Source: Lachnospiraceae bacterium (GTDB lineage: Bacteria; Bacillota; Clostridia; Lachnospirales; Lachnospiraceae). From it: 64,000 nt of DNA. Below are positions 32,507 through 39,726 of the stretch, one piece after another. Made by a program: the position numbers and the translations under genes. Location of the stretch: contig AP025573.1 of assembly GCA_022845895.1 (NCBI GenBank), positions 2,390,501 through 2,454,500 of the forward strand, given 5' to 3'. The notes beneath the pieces are model-generated. The model did no database searches and was not told where the DNA came from. It saw nothing but the letters and a program-made list of their open reading frames with translations. The first letter of the stretch is position 1, and each line of letters starts with the position of its first letter.

Positions 32507-33481
32507 ATGGCACAGCCTACGCAGGCGGAACTTGACAGTATCTTGAACACCGACATCACGTACAGGTACCAGATGCTCAGCAGAATGAAAGCGGATTGCG
32601 AATACGCTCTGAAAGCGGGCAGCATGAGGCATCTTTGGGCGGAGAACGACCCTGAGAAGCAGATTGCCTGCATGCGTGCCATCTGGGAGTCGTTCCCTGA
32701 CGATGCGAAGCCGGAATGGATCGGCAAAGAGGAGATCGATCAGCTTGCCGTGCAGATGGGGGTTGCCGTGCGCGGCGTTGTATTCCCTGTTGGTGAGGAG
32801 CCGCGCACGGTGTACATCGATCTGAACAACTCGCTTGAGCAGATGCAGATGGCGGTTCAAGGACACATCGAGAACGTCAACGTGCTTCGCGATGAGGGCA
32901 TCGACCTGTGGGTCAACGACGAGGGAATGTTCACTGGGGAACCGAACCGTGCGCTTTTTACCACTGAAAGTATGGCTAAGGTCGAGTACATCAGCCAGTT
33001 CAGCCAGCCGGGTGCCCCTATGGATGCGGCTAAGGAGAACGACCTGCACTCCGTCCTCTTCGGCAATGTGGTTGCATTGGGATTCGATGAGGCCAACGGC
33101 GAGATCGCGAGCCTGACCGACGAGCAGGCTTCGTTTGCCATCAAGCAGCTTGGGGACAAGGACAGCGGGCGCAACGCCATTGATACGCTCAATGTTATGC
33201 GCAGCTTCGGGGAGAATCAGACACCAACCCGATCGGATGTCGAGGCGATAGCCGCCGTCAACAGGGAGTTCGCCGACTATGCTGTTGAGGATGCCGAAGG
33301 GTTCTCTACTCCTATGAGCGAGCATCCTGAGCTTTTGGAAGATTTCGAGCAGGATCTCGAGGACAACGAGGACTTCGGCTACGACCTGTCGAGCATGGCT
33401 TCCGACACAAGGGATGCCGCATCGCATGAAAGCGATTCGCGGGACATGCAGGACCTCGGGCTCGGTGACGATGCGCGGTAG
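32507..33481 (+). CDS. Tail-tagged polyvalent-type protein with LPD11-like domain
   Basis: A 324-residue acidic protein. Its N-terminus (ITYRYQMLSRMKADCEYALK, LWAENDPEKQIACMRAIWESF, KPEWIGKEEIDQLA) matches, from memory, the large-polyvalent-protein-associated domain LPD11, found in proteins that conjugative elements and phages are thought to carry into the next cell. The middle is a predicted alpha/beta region of unknown function. The C-terminus carries the shared tail in the form YDLSSMASDTRDAASHE. The ATG is set by GGAGGGATGCCGT; the same 15-base leader precedes ardC at 42,800. Confidence 0.65.
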   Translation: MAQPTQAELDSILNTDITYRYQMLSRMKADCEYALKAGSMRHLWAENDPEKQIACMRAIWESFPDDAKPEWIGKEEIDQLAVQMGVAVRGVVFPVGEEPRTVYIDLNNSLEQMQMAVQGHIENVNVLRDEGIDLWVNDEGMFTGEPNRALFTTESMAKVEYISQFSQPGAPMDAAKENDLHSVLFGNVVALGFDEANGEIASLTDEQASFAIKQLGDKDSGRNAIDTLNVMRSFGENQTPTRSDVEAIAAVNREFADYAVEDAEGFSTPMSEHPELLEDFEQDLEDNEDFGYDLSSMASDTRDAASHESDSRDMQDLGLGDDAR

Positions 33482-33506
33482 GAACTTCCGTTAGATCTTT
33501 GATCAG

Positions 33507-33545
33507 GACGACTTTGGGCATTTTGCCTAGGGTCGTTCTTTTTTC
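33507..33545 (+). terminator. Intrinsic terminator
   Basis: GGACGAC-TTT-GGGC and GCC-TAG-GGTCGTTC form an interrupted stem followed by TTTTTT. Confidence 0.75.
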
Positions 33546-33579
33546 GCTCTGACTTTACTGTACTCTATAGGTTTCATTC

Positions 33580-33741
33580 ATGGAACGAATAGGTTACAGC
33601 GGCTATTCGCGTGTCCCTCCCCCACAAGCAGCCCAGCAGGTCGTATCATTATCACAACTGGAAAAGTTGATAAGGGAATCCAACCGAAAAGCACTGCTTG
33701 CTGCTTCGCAGACAGGTGATGATTTGGCTGCGGCTGCTTAA
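33580..33741 (+). CDS. Small 53-residue protein
   Basis: The frame reads MERIGYSGYSRVPPPQAAQ, then VVSLSQLEKLIRESNRKALL, ending in ALLAASQTGDDLAAAA. The composition (amphipathic helix, no stop-rich shadow of another gene) and the position between a terminator and a palindrome/terminator pair suggest its own transcript. A TACTCTATAG -10-like box lies just upstream; the ribosome site is poor. No family recognised. Confidence 0.4.
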   Translation: MERIGYSGYSRVPPPQAAQQVVSLSQLEKLIRESNRKALLAASQTGDDLAAAA

Positions 33742-33813
33742 TATTCGCAATTGAATGCGAATATTAGCATACACAAGAACAGCCCGGAGGCATTTTGCTT
33801 CTGGGCTGTTCTT
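33740..33813 (+). terminator. Perfect TTCGCA-N6-TGCGAA palindrome plus terminator
   Basis: AATATTCGCA-ATTGAA-TGCGAATATT (33,740-33,765) is a 10-bp-arm inverted repeat starting at the stop codon of the small gene. Ten bases later AAGAACAGCCC / GGGCTGTTCTT forms an intrinsic terminator. Confidence 0.75.
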
Positions 33814-33838
33814 GTTTGCATTGATGTTTACCTTGACT

Positions 33839-34123
33839 TTAGCTTTGGGCTGTTAGCTTTTGCTTTACGGACTCGAACGCAGCTTTCATCGCTTTGTTTC
33901 CCCATGTAAGCCTGCGGATCGTAAGGTCTTCAGTCTTTGACCTGCGGTTTTGCTGGGAGTTCTCGGCTAGGCGCTGGTGCTCTTCTCTGCTCCGGAGGTT
34001 TCTGCTTAGGCTTTGGAGAGAAGGTTCTTGTTGTTGGGAGTTTTGGGCGGCTTTCGCGGGGGTATCCTGCGTTTGGTACAATTGGATGGTCTCCTTACTG
34101 TAGGTTTTGTCTGCAGTTATCAT
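33839..34123 (-). CDS. Doubtful 94-residue hydrophilic protein on the minus strand
   Basis: The frame MITADKTYSKETIQLYQTQD to AFESVKQKLTAQS is open and hydrophilic, with Gln/Arg-rich middle (SLQSLSRNLRSREEHQ). The same middle is encoded in the same relative place at 36,600-36,700, but there the frame breaks into unrelated sequence. The repeated DNA module may therefore be conserved as DNA or RNA rather than as protein. No good ribosome site. Kept as a low-confidence candidate because nothing else explains 33,820-34,120. Confidence 0.25.
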   Translation of the reverse strand: MITADKTYSKETIQLYQTQDTPAKAAQNSQQQEPSLQSLSRNLRSREEHQRLAENSQQNRRSKTEDLTIRRLTWGNKAMKAAFESVKQKLTAQS

Positions 34124-34164
34124 GGCAGGTGCCCTTCTTGGTCGTGGGGGTGCCTGCTCTTTTT
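34124..34164 (+). terminator. Hairpin terminator upstream of the small coiled-coil gene
   Basis: GGCAGG-T-GCCC and GGGG-T-GCCTGC form a stem followed by TCTTTTT; it separates the repeat module from the next gene. Confidence 0.5.
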
Positions 34165-34222
34165 GCTGTTCGCGCTTTCGGTGCGTAGTTGTCCTGAAAG
34201 CTTTTTATTGGAGGTGTTGTTG

Positions 34223-34507
34223 ATGGCAAAGACTGTTGCCAGCATCGAGGCTCAGATCGCTGCGCTTATGGCGGAGAAAAAAGAGCTGGAGATTGCGGAG
34301 AGGAAAGCCGATAAGGACGCACTGGGCGTTGCCGAATCGATAATCGGGAAAATCGTTTTGCGTATCGTAGATGCGGATTGGAAGCGTATAGATCCCGCAC
34401 TGCTTGAAGGTTGGCTCGATGAGCGGAGCGATAAGATACGGGAAGCTGTGCTTTCCGATGAGCTGGAGCGTGCGGATGCGCTCAGGAGGATCAAGAAGCT
34501 CAAGTAG
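34223..34507 (+). CDS. Small coiled-coil protein, possible mobilisation accessory factor
   Basis: A 94-residue protein, almost wholly helical: SIEAQIAALMAEKKELEIAERK is a heptad-like coiled coil and the C-terminal half (DPALLEGWLDERSDKIREAV) is charged. Size and layout resemble MobC-like or replication-accessory proteins, but I see no defining motif. The ATG follows TTGGAGGTGTTGTTG. A terminator follows at 34,540. Confidence 0.5.
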   Translation: MAKTVASIEAQIAALMAEKKELEIAERKADKDALGVAESIIGKIVLRIVDADWKRIDPALLEGWLDERSDKIREAVLSDELERADALRRIKKLK

Positions 34508-34539
34508 CTCCTTGATCCTGCCTCGATACGTTGCGAATG

Positions 34540-34579
34540 AAGAAGACCCCAGGCACCGATGGTGCTTGGGGTCTTCTTT
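34540..34579 (+). terminator. Intrinsic terminator
   Basis: AGAAGACCCC-AGGCACC / GGTGCTT-GGGGTCTTCTTT, a long perfect stem with T-run, preceded by a TGCGAA half-site. Confidence 0.85.
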
Positions 34580-34611
34580 GTGTTGCGATGTTAAGAAATG
34601 AAAATGAGCAA

Positions 34612-34713
34612 GTTCAGCAACCGTGGCAGATCAGGCAGGTCTCAAACTGACAAGCTGGGCTCCTACATGCAGGTGGAGTTCAGCAACCATGGCAGATTAC
34701 CTGGTACTGAAAC
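34612..34713 (-). CRISPR. Cas-less CRISPR-like mini-array B (two 36-bp repeats, one 30-bp spacer)
   Basis: Repeats at 34,612-34,647 and 34,678-34,713 are separated by exactly 30 bases. On the minus strand both end CTGCCA[T/C]GGTTGCTGAAC, identical to array A, while the 5' halves differ (GTTTCAGTACCAGGTA versus GTTTGAGACCTGCCTG) yet keep the ACC...GGT dyad. Copy B of the tracr-like RNA lies 54 bases upstream on the same strand, the same spacing as in array A (53). This second independent locus makes chance repetition unlikely. Confidence 0.72.
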
Positions 34714-34767
34714 TGATACATCCGAAAACTGCGCATGAGCTGGGACGTTGTATCTCAAAGTACCGAA

Positions 34768-34864
34768 AAATCTGCCTGGTCTTCCTGTTTCAACGAGCGG
34801 TTTCCGCGATTTTCTCTTGGAAGGTACGCTCTCCGCAGGCGTATTCCCGCCCTGACGGCGGTAT
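34768..34864 (-). ncRNA. Tracr-like structured RNA, copy B (leader of array B)
   Basis: Extended -10 TGCTATAAT (minus, 34,878-34,871) starts an RNA with hairpin 1 (CCGCC/GGCGG), GGGAATACGCCTGCGGAGAG, stem 2 (GAGCG/CGCTC) and the anti-repeat CAGGAAGACCAGGCAGATT. GGCAGATT pairs perfectly with AATCTGCC of the leader-proximal repeat of this array (which has AATCTGCC where array A has GATCTGCC), a covariation between RNA and array. The promoter lies seven bases past the stop of the RHH gene on the same strand, so read-through from that gene is also possible. Confidence 0.68.
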
Positions 34865-34883
34865 GGGTGCATTATAGCAGATT

Positions 34884-35507
34884 TCAGTTGCGATTCTTTG
34901 GGTCTTGAACCGGTTCCCATCTGATTGGATCGACCAACGCTATATAGCTGCCAAGCCCGTAGAACGTTGGGTCTCCTTTCCTGTAAAAGGCAATGCATTG
35001 CGTCGTTTCGCCTTCTGCTTCGACCAACCTCAACCGAACGTCCACCGACTTCAAGGCATCGCTCAAGGATGGGCTGCCTGCATCGCTTTGCAGACCGAGC
35101 ATTCCCGCTTCAAGCCAGATGTCCATATAGTTCGGCTTTGAGGAATCGTCCTCGTAAACCCCGAGCAGATGCTCACCTTGGAACATGTCCTTTTCGCTTC
35201 GAGGAAGAAACCGGCTGTACTTATCCGGATTCTTGGCATGGATTCGCATGCCACCGAAGACAAAGCCCAAGCACTGTGCATCTTCCCTCAACTTGGCGGC
35301 TCCACCAGTCTTCGCTACTGCCTCGTCGGGGAAACCGAACTGGTAAAGCGGATTCTTCTCGGTAAGCTTCGTGATTTCCAAATCGTTTACTGCTTGGTCA
35401 AGCGCTTCCACTATGAGACTTGTTCGGTTCGCACCTGTCCTTTTTGCCAACTTATCGTAGTGCTCTAGGAGCTCATCGGGCATCCTCACCGTTATCTGCT
35501 TCGTCAT
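34884..35507 (-). CDS. Ribbon-helix-helix regulator with C-terminal sensor-like domain
   Basis: A 207-residue protein. Residues 1-45 (MTKQITVRMPDELLEHYDKL, ANRTSLIVEALDQAV) form a CopG/Arc-type ribbon-helix-helix DNA-binding domain. The remaining 150 residues (KLREDAQCLGFVFGGMRIHA, MDIWLEAGMLG, GDPTFYGLGSYIAL) are unknown and could bind a ligand or partner. Start set by GGAAAGGAAAAAC. It is divergent from the XRE gene at 35,621 with a palindromic operator between them, and its 3' end abuts the promoter of the tracr-like RNA B. Confidence 0.65.
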   Translation of the reverse strand: MTKQITVRMPDELLEHYDKLAKRTGANRTSLIVEALDQAVNDLEITKLTEKNPLYQFGFPDEAVAKTGGAAKLREDAQCLGFVFGGMRIHAKNPDKYSRFLPRSEKDMFQGEHLLGVYEDDSSKPNYMDIWLEAGMLGLQSDAGSPSLSDALKSVDVRLRLVEAEGETTQCIAFYRKGDPTFYGLGSYIALVDPIRWEPVQDPKNRN

Positions 35508-35548
35508 GTTTTTCCTTTCCAAACTACAAAAGAAGTCAGCAGAATGCA

Positions 35549-35569
35549 TTGCAATTAGTATAATTGCAA
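35549..35569. promoter_or_regulatory. Palindromic operator over a -10 box between divergent regulators
   Basis: TTGCAATTA-GTA-TAATTGCAA is a perfect 9-bp-arm inverted repeat. It contains TATAAT (35,559-35,564, plus strand), so a bound dimer would cover the promoter of the XRE gene and probably that of the RHH gene. The RHH protein is the natural candidate for binding. Confidence 0.65.
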
Positions 35570-35620
35570 GAGAGTCTTTAAGGGACTTGAACAGCGAATT
35601 GCGTACTGAAAGAAACAAGC

Positions 35621-36478
35621 ATGGGAAAATCAAGGGTATTCAACCGGCAGCTCGACCCGAAGCTGATAGGGGCAAAGATCACCCGGCTCAGGACCGAGGC
35701 GGGATTGGGAAGGAAGGGCCTTGCCGATGCGATGGGCGTTGCCGTCACCTCCGTTAGGGCCTACGAGATCGGCAAGGTATGCCCGGAATACGAGCATCTT
35801 CTGCCGATTGCCCAGGCCCTTGGCGTGGCAAGGGAAAGCCTCTGCATCTACTCTTTCTCAAACATCGGCGAAGTGCTCGCTGCACTGAAATCGCTTTGCG
35901 AAGACTACGGGGTCATGCACCTGACCTCAGACGAGGCACAAGGCCCTTGCTGCCTTATTCCTACCAGCGAGTTCATGGTTCAGCTCTTCTCAGATTGGCT
36001 TTCGGTCACGGAGCAGGTGCGCTCCGGCCGCATGTCGGTTGCCGACATGCTCTCTTGGCAGGACAGGTACCGGCAAAGCTACAGCCAAGAAGACTTTCCC
36101 AGAAGATGCTCCTTCGAGTTGAAGGACAAGCGTCCTGAGGCAAGCGGCAATGCTGGCTTCTCTGCTTGGCTCCTCTCCAAGGAGCTTCCGGCGTTGCGGA
36201 AGCAGCGTGGGATCCTGCAGGGCGACTTTGCGAATCTGCTCGGCATCAGCGTGGCGAAGTACCGGAGCTTCGAGCAAGGGCGGCAGTTGCCCGATGACGG
36301 GCTGCGGCACCGCATCGCCCGACAGCTAGATGTGCCTGCCAGCTCTTTAGTGTTCTACGATTTCCTGAATCCCCTGCAGGCGGCGCATGCCCTCTTCCAG
36401 CTTAGCAACATGATGCATTGGGTTCCGAGACGATACACAGTTGGCAAATCCACTATGACTTGCCTTGCAACAGGATGA
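35621..36478 (+). CDS. Double XRE-type helix-turn-helix regulator
   Basis: A 285-residue protein with two Cro/C1-type HTH domains: residues about 15-70 (GAKITRLRTEAGLGRKGLAD, then VAVTSVRAYEIGKVCP) and about 195-245 (LRKQRGILQGDFANLLGISV, then AKYRSFEQGRQLPDDG). Between them is a helical linker. Two HTH domains in one chain suggest binding to a bipartite or looped operator. Ribosome site weak. Divergent from the RHH gene; together they look like the control switch of this part of the element. Confidence 0.7.
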   Translation: MGKSRVFNRQLDPKLIGAKITRLRTEAGLGRKGLADAMGVAVTSVRAYEIGKVCPEYEHLLPIAQALGVARESLCIYSFSNIGEVLAALKSLCEDYGVMHLTSDEAQGPCCLIPTSEFMVQLFSDWLSVTEQVRSGRMSVADMLSWQDRYRQSYSQEDFPRRCSFELKDKRPEASGNAGFSAWLLSKELPALRKQRGILQGDFANLLGISVAKYRSFEQGRQLPDDGLRHRIARQLDVPASSLVFYDFLNPLQAAHALFQLSNMMHWVPRRYTVGKSTMTCLATG

Positions 36479-36699
36479 GCTGATCTTCGCAATCGGATGC
36501 GAATTTGGGGAGAATGACGGCGGAGATGCGTTCTGGGTTCAGCGAGCGTGGCTTGGGAGGGTGTTGCCGTGAGGTTTTCGGCTGTGCATTGGTGCTCTCC
36601 ACTACTCCGGAGGTTTCTGCTTAGGCTTTGGAGAGAGGATTGTTGCTGCTGCGGGCGTGGGCGGCTGACGCAGGACTTTTGCAATGGTATAATGGTGTC

Positions 36700-36767
36700 A
36701 TACATCAGAAGACGATAGCTTCGTCTTCCCAAGCCCAGCAGGATTGCCGTCCAAGCTGGGCTTTTTT
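36700..36767 (+). ncRNA. Small RNA candidate with two hairpins
   Basis: TGGTATAAT (extended -10, 36,685-36,693) is followed by a short sequence with a GAAGACGA/TCGTCTTC hairpin (36,709-36,729) and an intrinsic terminator AAGCCCAGC/GCTGGGCTTTTTT (36,731-36,767). There is no open frame. The promoter sits at the end of a repeated intergenic module whose other copies (32,270, 34,070, 42,560) have degenerate -10 boxes and no terminator. Confidence 0.5.
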
Positions 36768-36805
36768 ATTGTCGATGACGGGTTTTCACACGCTTCCCGT
36801 ACTCA

Positions 36806-36880
36806 CGGCTTGCTTTCCAGATGAGTTTGCCGTAATAGTGGCTGTAATTGGAAAGGTTTACCAGAGCTGCTGGTAGAATA
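36806..36880 (+). promoter_or_regulatory. Dyad promoter copy 3
   Basis: TACCAG (36,859) and CTGGTA (36,870) with centre AGCTG, then TAGAATATGCATTAGCTTT; the upstream 50 bases match copies 2 and 4. The next gene starts 260 bases later at 37,140. A perfect TTCGCA-N6-TGCGAA palindrome (36,991-37,016) lies in the leader between promoter and gene. Confidence 0.62.
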
Positions 36881-37139
36881 TGCATTAGCTTTGGGAACAA
36901 ACAAATTGTCTCAGGCAGCAACTTATGCCTTGCTGTAGATGGGAACGGCGGTACGACGAGGGAGCGTTTCCAGCTACGGCAAGGAGTCACCATATTCGCA
37001 ACCGAATGCGAATATGGTATTGGGTTACCGGGTTGTTGAGGTGCTACCCCACTACCCTGCGCTGCCGTTGATCAGCAATGAGGCTCACGCACAGCTAATG
37101 ATCCGGGCTGCGGCACCCTCATCAAGAGGAAGGAGAAGG

Positions 37140-37580
37140 ATGGGCTTTTACTCTACGAAAATGCCGGACGACTTCGAGAGCTACTTCAGCAAATGGGTTG
37201 CCGGCGAGATGACTCAAAAGCAAATCGCCGACGAGCTGTGGGTATCCCAATCCGTCGTCTCGGATTGGATAGCGGGATTCCGCGAAAAGCTCAACCAGGA
37301 CAAGATTCGCCGCGCCGATCAGATCGAAGGGTTTTCTTCCGTTCTCGAAAAGTACTCACATGGCGAAATCTCGCAACGTGAGGCAGGCAAGATGCTCGGC
37401 ATCTCCCATACCGCGTTCAGAACGTACGCCAGGAAACACCTCGGCGATACCAAGGAAGAAGCTCAATCTCAGATCGGGCTCGACGTGCGGGCGGCTGAGG
37501 TTCGCGACGCAAGCGAGGCAGCCGCAAGGGCAACAAACAGTGAGCATATCGAAAACGACAAGGATGCACGGCAACAGTGA
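37140..37580 (+). CDS. HTH protein with the shared tail
   Basis: A 146-residue protein with two homeodomain-like helix-turn-helix stretches (KWVAGEMTQKQIADELWVSQ, then SVVSDWIAGFREKL; and HGEISQREAGKMLGISHTAFRTYARKHL). The C-terminal part has the divergent tail QIGLDVRAAEVRDASEAA and a charged end. AGGAAGGAGAAGG start site. It may regulate the genes that follow or be delivered with them; it overlaps no gene but ends 15 bases before the next start. Confidence 0.6.
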   Translation: MGFYSTKMPDDFESYFSKWVAGEMTQKQIADELWVSQSVVSDWIAGFREKLNQDKIRRADQIEGFSSVLEKYSHGEISQREAGKMLGISHTAFRTYARKHLGDTKEEAQSQIGLDVRAAEVRDASEAAARATNSEHIENDKDARQQ

Positions 37581-37594
37581 AAGGGATATTTAAG

Positions 37595-38359
37595 ATGGAT
37601 TATTCGAACGGTATCACGGTATTTATCGGTAACGAGGGGTTTTATGCAGAGGGCGAGTTGCGAGACCGTGCGATCACCTTGCCTGTAAGCGGATCGGAGC
37701 TTCAGGGGTTCTTGGAAGGCAATGGATTGGTTACGCCGATGCATGAGGAAACCTATATCGCAGACTTTCTCGATGGGGTCCCATTCGACCATCCTGAGAT
37801 TTTCGCCCATGCGACCGCCGAGCAGATGAACATACTCGCACAGCAGCTCAAGATGGCCGATCCTGACGATCTCGATAAAGTTGAGGAATGGATCGATAGC
37901 TTCCATACCCCCAAGAATATCACTCAGCTTATGAACCTCATTGAACAAGCCGACCTCATTGAGAAGGTCGACTTCGAGTACAAGGATGGCGACACCCCTG
38001 AGGAAAACTATGCGTTCTATGTGCTTGATGAAAACCCTAAGCTAAAGGAGAGCATCGAAGCCGCAGGCATCGCGATCGACTACAAGAGAACCGGTTACGA
38101 TCGTTCCATCATCGATGAGGTAACCCTCACTGACAGCGGATTCTTCGTTGACAGCGGTGAGGCCCCGAACTTGAACATGTACAGCCTTGATGAGCTTAAA
38201 GAGCTTATCGGCGAGGAATACGACCGTCAGAACGACAAGGGCTTCTTCGAAGAGGAGCAAGTCGGGCTCTCGGACCTGATGGGCACTTTGCGCGATGCTG
38301 CTGAGCATAAGCACGATACCCGCGACAACACCCATTCCCATGATATTGACGCACGTTAG
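37595..38359 (+). CDS. ArdA-like anti-restriction protein with the shared tail
   Basis: A 254-residue very acidic protein. The N-terminal part (GITVFIGNEGFYAEGELRDR, ITLPVSGSELQGFLE, EETYIADFLDG) resembles ArdA, a DNA mimic that blocks type I restriction enzymes in a new host; family assignment is from memory and moderate. The last residues are QVGLSDLMGTLRDAAEHKH then DTRDNTHSHD, the clearest form of the shared tail. An in-frame GTG 18 bases upstream is possible; ATG was chosen for AAGGG. Early expression and delivery of ArdA would fit a tail that marks transferred proteins. Confidence 0.65.
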   Translation: MDYSNGITVFIGNEGFYAEGELRDRAITLPVSGSELQGFLEGNGLVTPMHEETYIADFLDGVPFDHPEIFAHATAEQMNILAQQLKMADPDDLDKVEEWIDSFHTPKNITQLMNLIEQADLIEKVDFEYKDGDTPEENYAFYVLDENPKLKESIEAAGIAIDYKRTGYDRSIIDEVTLTDSGFFVDSGEAPNLNMYSLDELKELIGEEYDRQNDKGFFEEEQVGLSDLMGTLRDAAEHKHDTRDNTHSHDIDAR

Positions 38360-38366
38360 GCTTTGC

Positions 38367-38427
38367 GGGCAACGAACAAGGGCGACATGCGCTTTCGCGC
38401 TGCCGCCCTTCGTTTTCTCCCGTTGCC
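38367..38427 (+). terminator. Long two-tier hairpin
   Basis: GGGCAACG/CGTTGCC encloses an inner GAACAAGGGCG/CGCCCTTCGTTTTC stem. The inner stem with TTTTC acts as a terminator after the ArdA-like gene. Confidence 0.6.
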
Positions 38428-38448
38428 GAGAACCAAACAAATCAAAAC

Positions 38449-38483
38449 AAGATATACAGATGATTTAACTTTCTGTATATCTT
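38449..38483 (+). promoter_or_regulatory. 12-bp-arm inverted repeat upstream of the 38,545 gene
   Basis: AAGATATACAGA and TCTGTATATCTT are perfect inverted repeats separated by 11 bases (TGATTTAACTT). TTAACT inside the loop and TATACG at 38,488 are spaced about 16 bases, so a promoter overlaps the right arm. This operator differs from the TACCAG dyad used by other tagged genes. Confidence 0.55.
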
Positions 38484-38544
38484 AATTATACGCCTGACCT
38501 GGGCATTTGTAAATAGAACCAGCAGGCATAAGGAGGTATATTTC

Positions 38545-39630
38545 ATGAGCGACTTTGCTGCTGTTGCCGAGAGTGATAGGTTCCCTGCAAAGTGGGCTGC
38601 GGGCGATGCGAAGGAAAACGAGCTTGTCCTGTCGGCTGACTTCGGCGAAGGCACTTTCCTTTCCGGCAGCGTATGGGAAAGCGCGGAAGGCGATGAAAAA
38701 CCGTGGCATTGCATCTTCCGCTTCTCGCAGGAGGACATGGGGATCGATGATCAAGGATTCGATACCCATGAGGAAGCTGTGCTTGCCGTTGAGGGGTACT
38801 TCGGTTCAGCGGGATACGATGTCGATAAGATGAGCCGTGCGGATGCTCTGCTCGCATTGGAAGCCGAGCAGGCTGACGGAAAGATCAGCACCAAGGATGC
38901 GCTTGCCTTGGCCCGTGTTGCCATGCGGACCGATCAGGGGCTCTACAACGCGCGGACCGGCACCGTGCTGATGCCGAGCGTTGACGTTGAGCGTGGACGC
39001 GTCATGGGCATCTACCGTGCCGAGGTTAAGCTTTCGGAGATCGTTGATCCGAAAAGCTGCGAGGTTATCCGCAACGCTTGGAAGCATGCGTCGTTCTACG
39101 AGCCGGACCGGTGGCATGACGGGGAGATCGGCTTCTGCCCTACCCGCAACGAGCATTCCGCAATCGATTACATCGTGAGGGCCATGGAGAAGGACGGATG
39201 CGGATGGTGCTTTGCCGACGAGTGCAGCATCTCTGCGAAATGCGGCTTGGTTCCCGACAGGTACGTTTCGGTGCAATATGCTCCGGACAACCTGGATGAG
39301 ATCGATGAGGGAAAAAATGCGCTCGGTTGGGGTGACTTTCTGGATGCCGCAGAGGGGAACGCTTCGTATGCCATGCGGCTTGTCGATCGATGCGAGTGGC
39401 AGTCGCCCTTCACTTTGGCAGATGAGGATGAGCGCAACGGAGAGGCTGTTCGGTTCGGCGGTCAGCTCTTCTGCTCGAATGGGCATTCCCTTGACGATTT
39501 CGACGTTGCTTCCGCTGATGGGCAGATCGGGCTTTCGGACAGGACCGACGAGCTGCGCGATGCTGCGCAGAGGCAGGCATCGGTCAGGGGCTTTTCGCCA
39601 TTCGCAGTGCGTGAGGGCGGAGAACGTTAA
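38545..39630 (+). CDS. Tail-tagged accessory protein (unknown function)
   Basis: A 361-residue protein with GGAGGTATATTTC site. The N-terminal half contains LSADFGEGTFLSGSVWESAE and EDMGIDDQGFDTHEEAVLAV; the second half has several Trp and Cys residues (KDGCGWCFADECSISAKCGL) that might bind metal. No family recognised. The C-terminus is QIGLSDRTDELRDAAQ followed by a basic end. It precedes topB and has its own operator-like promoter. Confidence 0.55.
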   Translation: MSDFAAVAESDRFPAKWAAGDAKENELVLSADFGEGTFLSGSVWESAEGDEKPWHCIFRFSQEDMGIDDQGFDTHEEAVLAVEGYFGSAGYDVDKMSRADALLALEAEQADGKISTKDALALARVAMRTDQGLYNARTGTVLMPSVDVERGRVMGIYRAEVKLSEIVDPKSCEVIRNAWKHASFYEPDRWHDGEIGFCPTRNEHSAIDYIVRAMEKDGCGWCFADECSISAKCGLVPDRYVSVQYAPDNLDEIDEGKNALGWGDFLDAAEGNASYAMRLVDRCEWQSPFTLADEDERNGEAVRFGGQLFCSNGHSLDDFDVASADGQIGLSDRTDELRDAAQRQASVRGFSPFAVREGGER

Positions 39631-39645
39631 GGTGAAAGGTGATGC

Positions 39646-39705
39646 ACTCGCTTACGCTCGTTGAGCCGCTGCGCGGATCGATACGCTCGCTTTGCTCACT
39701 GATTT
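39646..39705. repeat. TACGCTCGC-type intergenic repeat
   Basis: CACTCGCTTACGCTCGTTGA and GATACGCTCGCTTTGCTCAC belong to a repeat family also found at 48,437-48,487, 55,245-55,312, 58,250-58,350 and in frame at 13,839-13,892. Units are GATACGCTCGCTTCGCTCAC-TGAG with variations, arranged as one to three tandem units. Confidence 0.55.
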
Positions 39706-39726
39706 TTGAAAGAAAGGAATGGTTAT

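Noticed and set aside
36530-36640. Copy F of the tracr-like RNA
   Set aside because: GCTCGCTGAACC and a GAGC/GCTC pairing are present, but the CAGGAAGACC anti-repeat block and hairpin 1 are missing; too weak to list.
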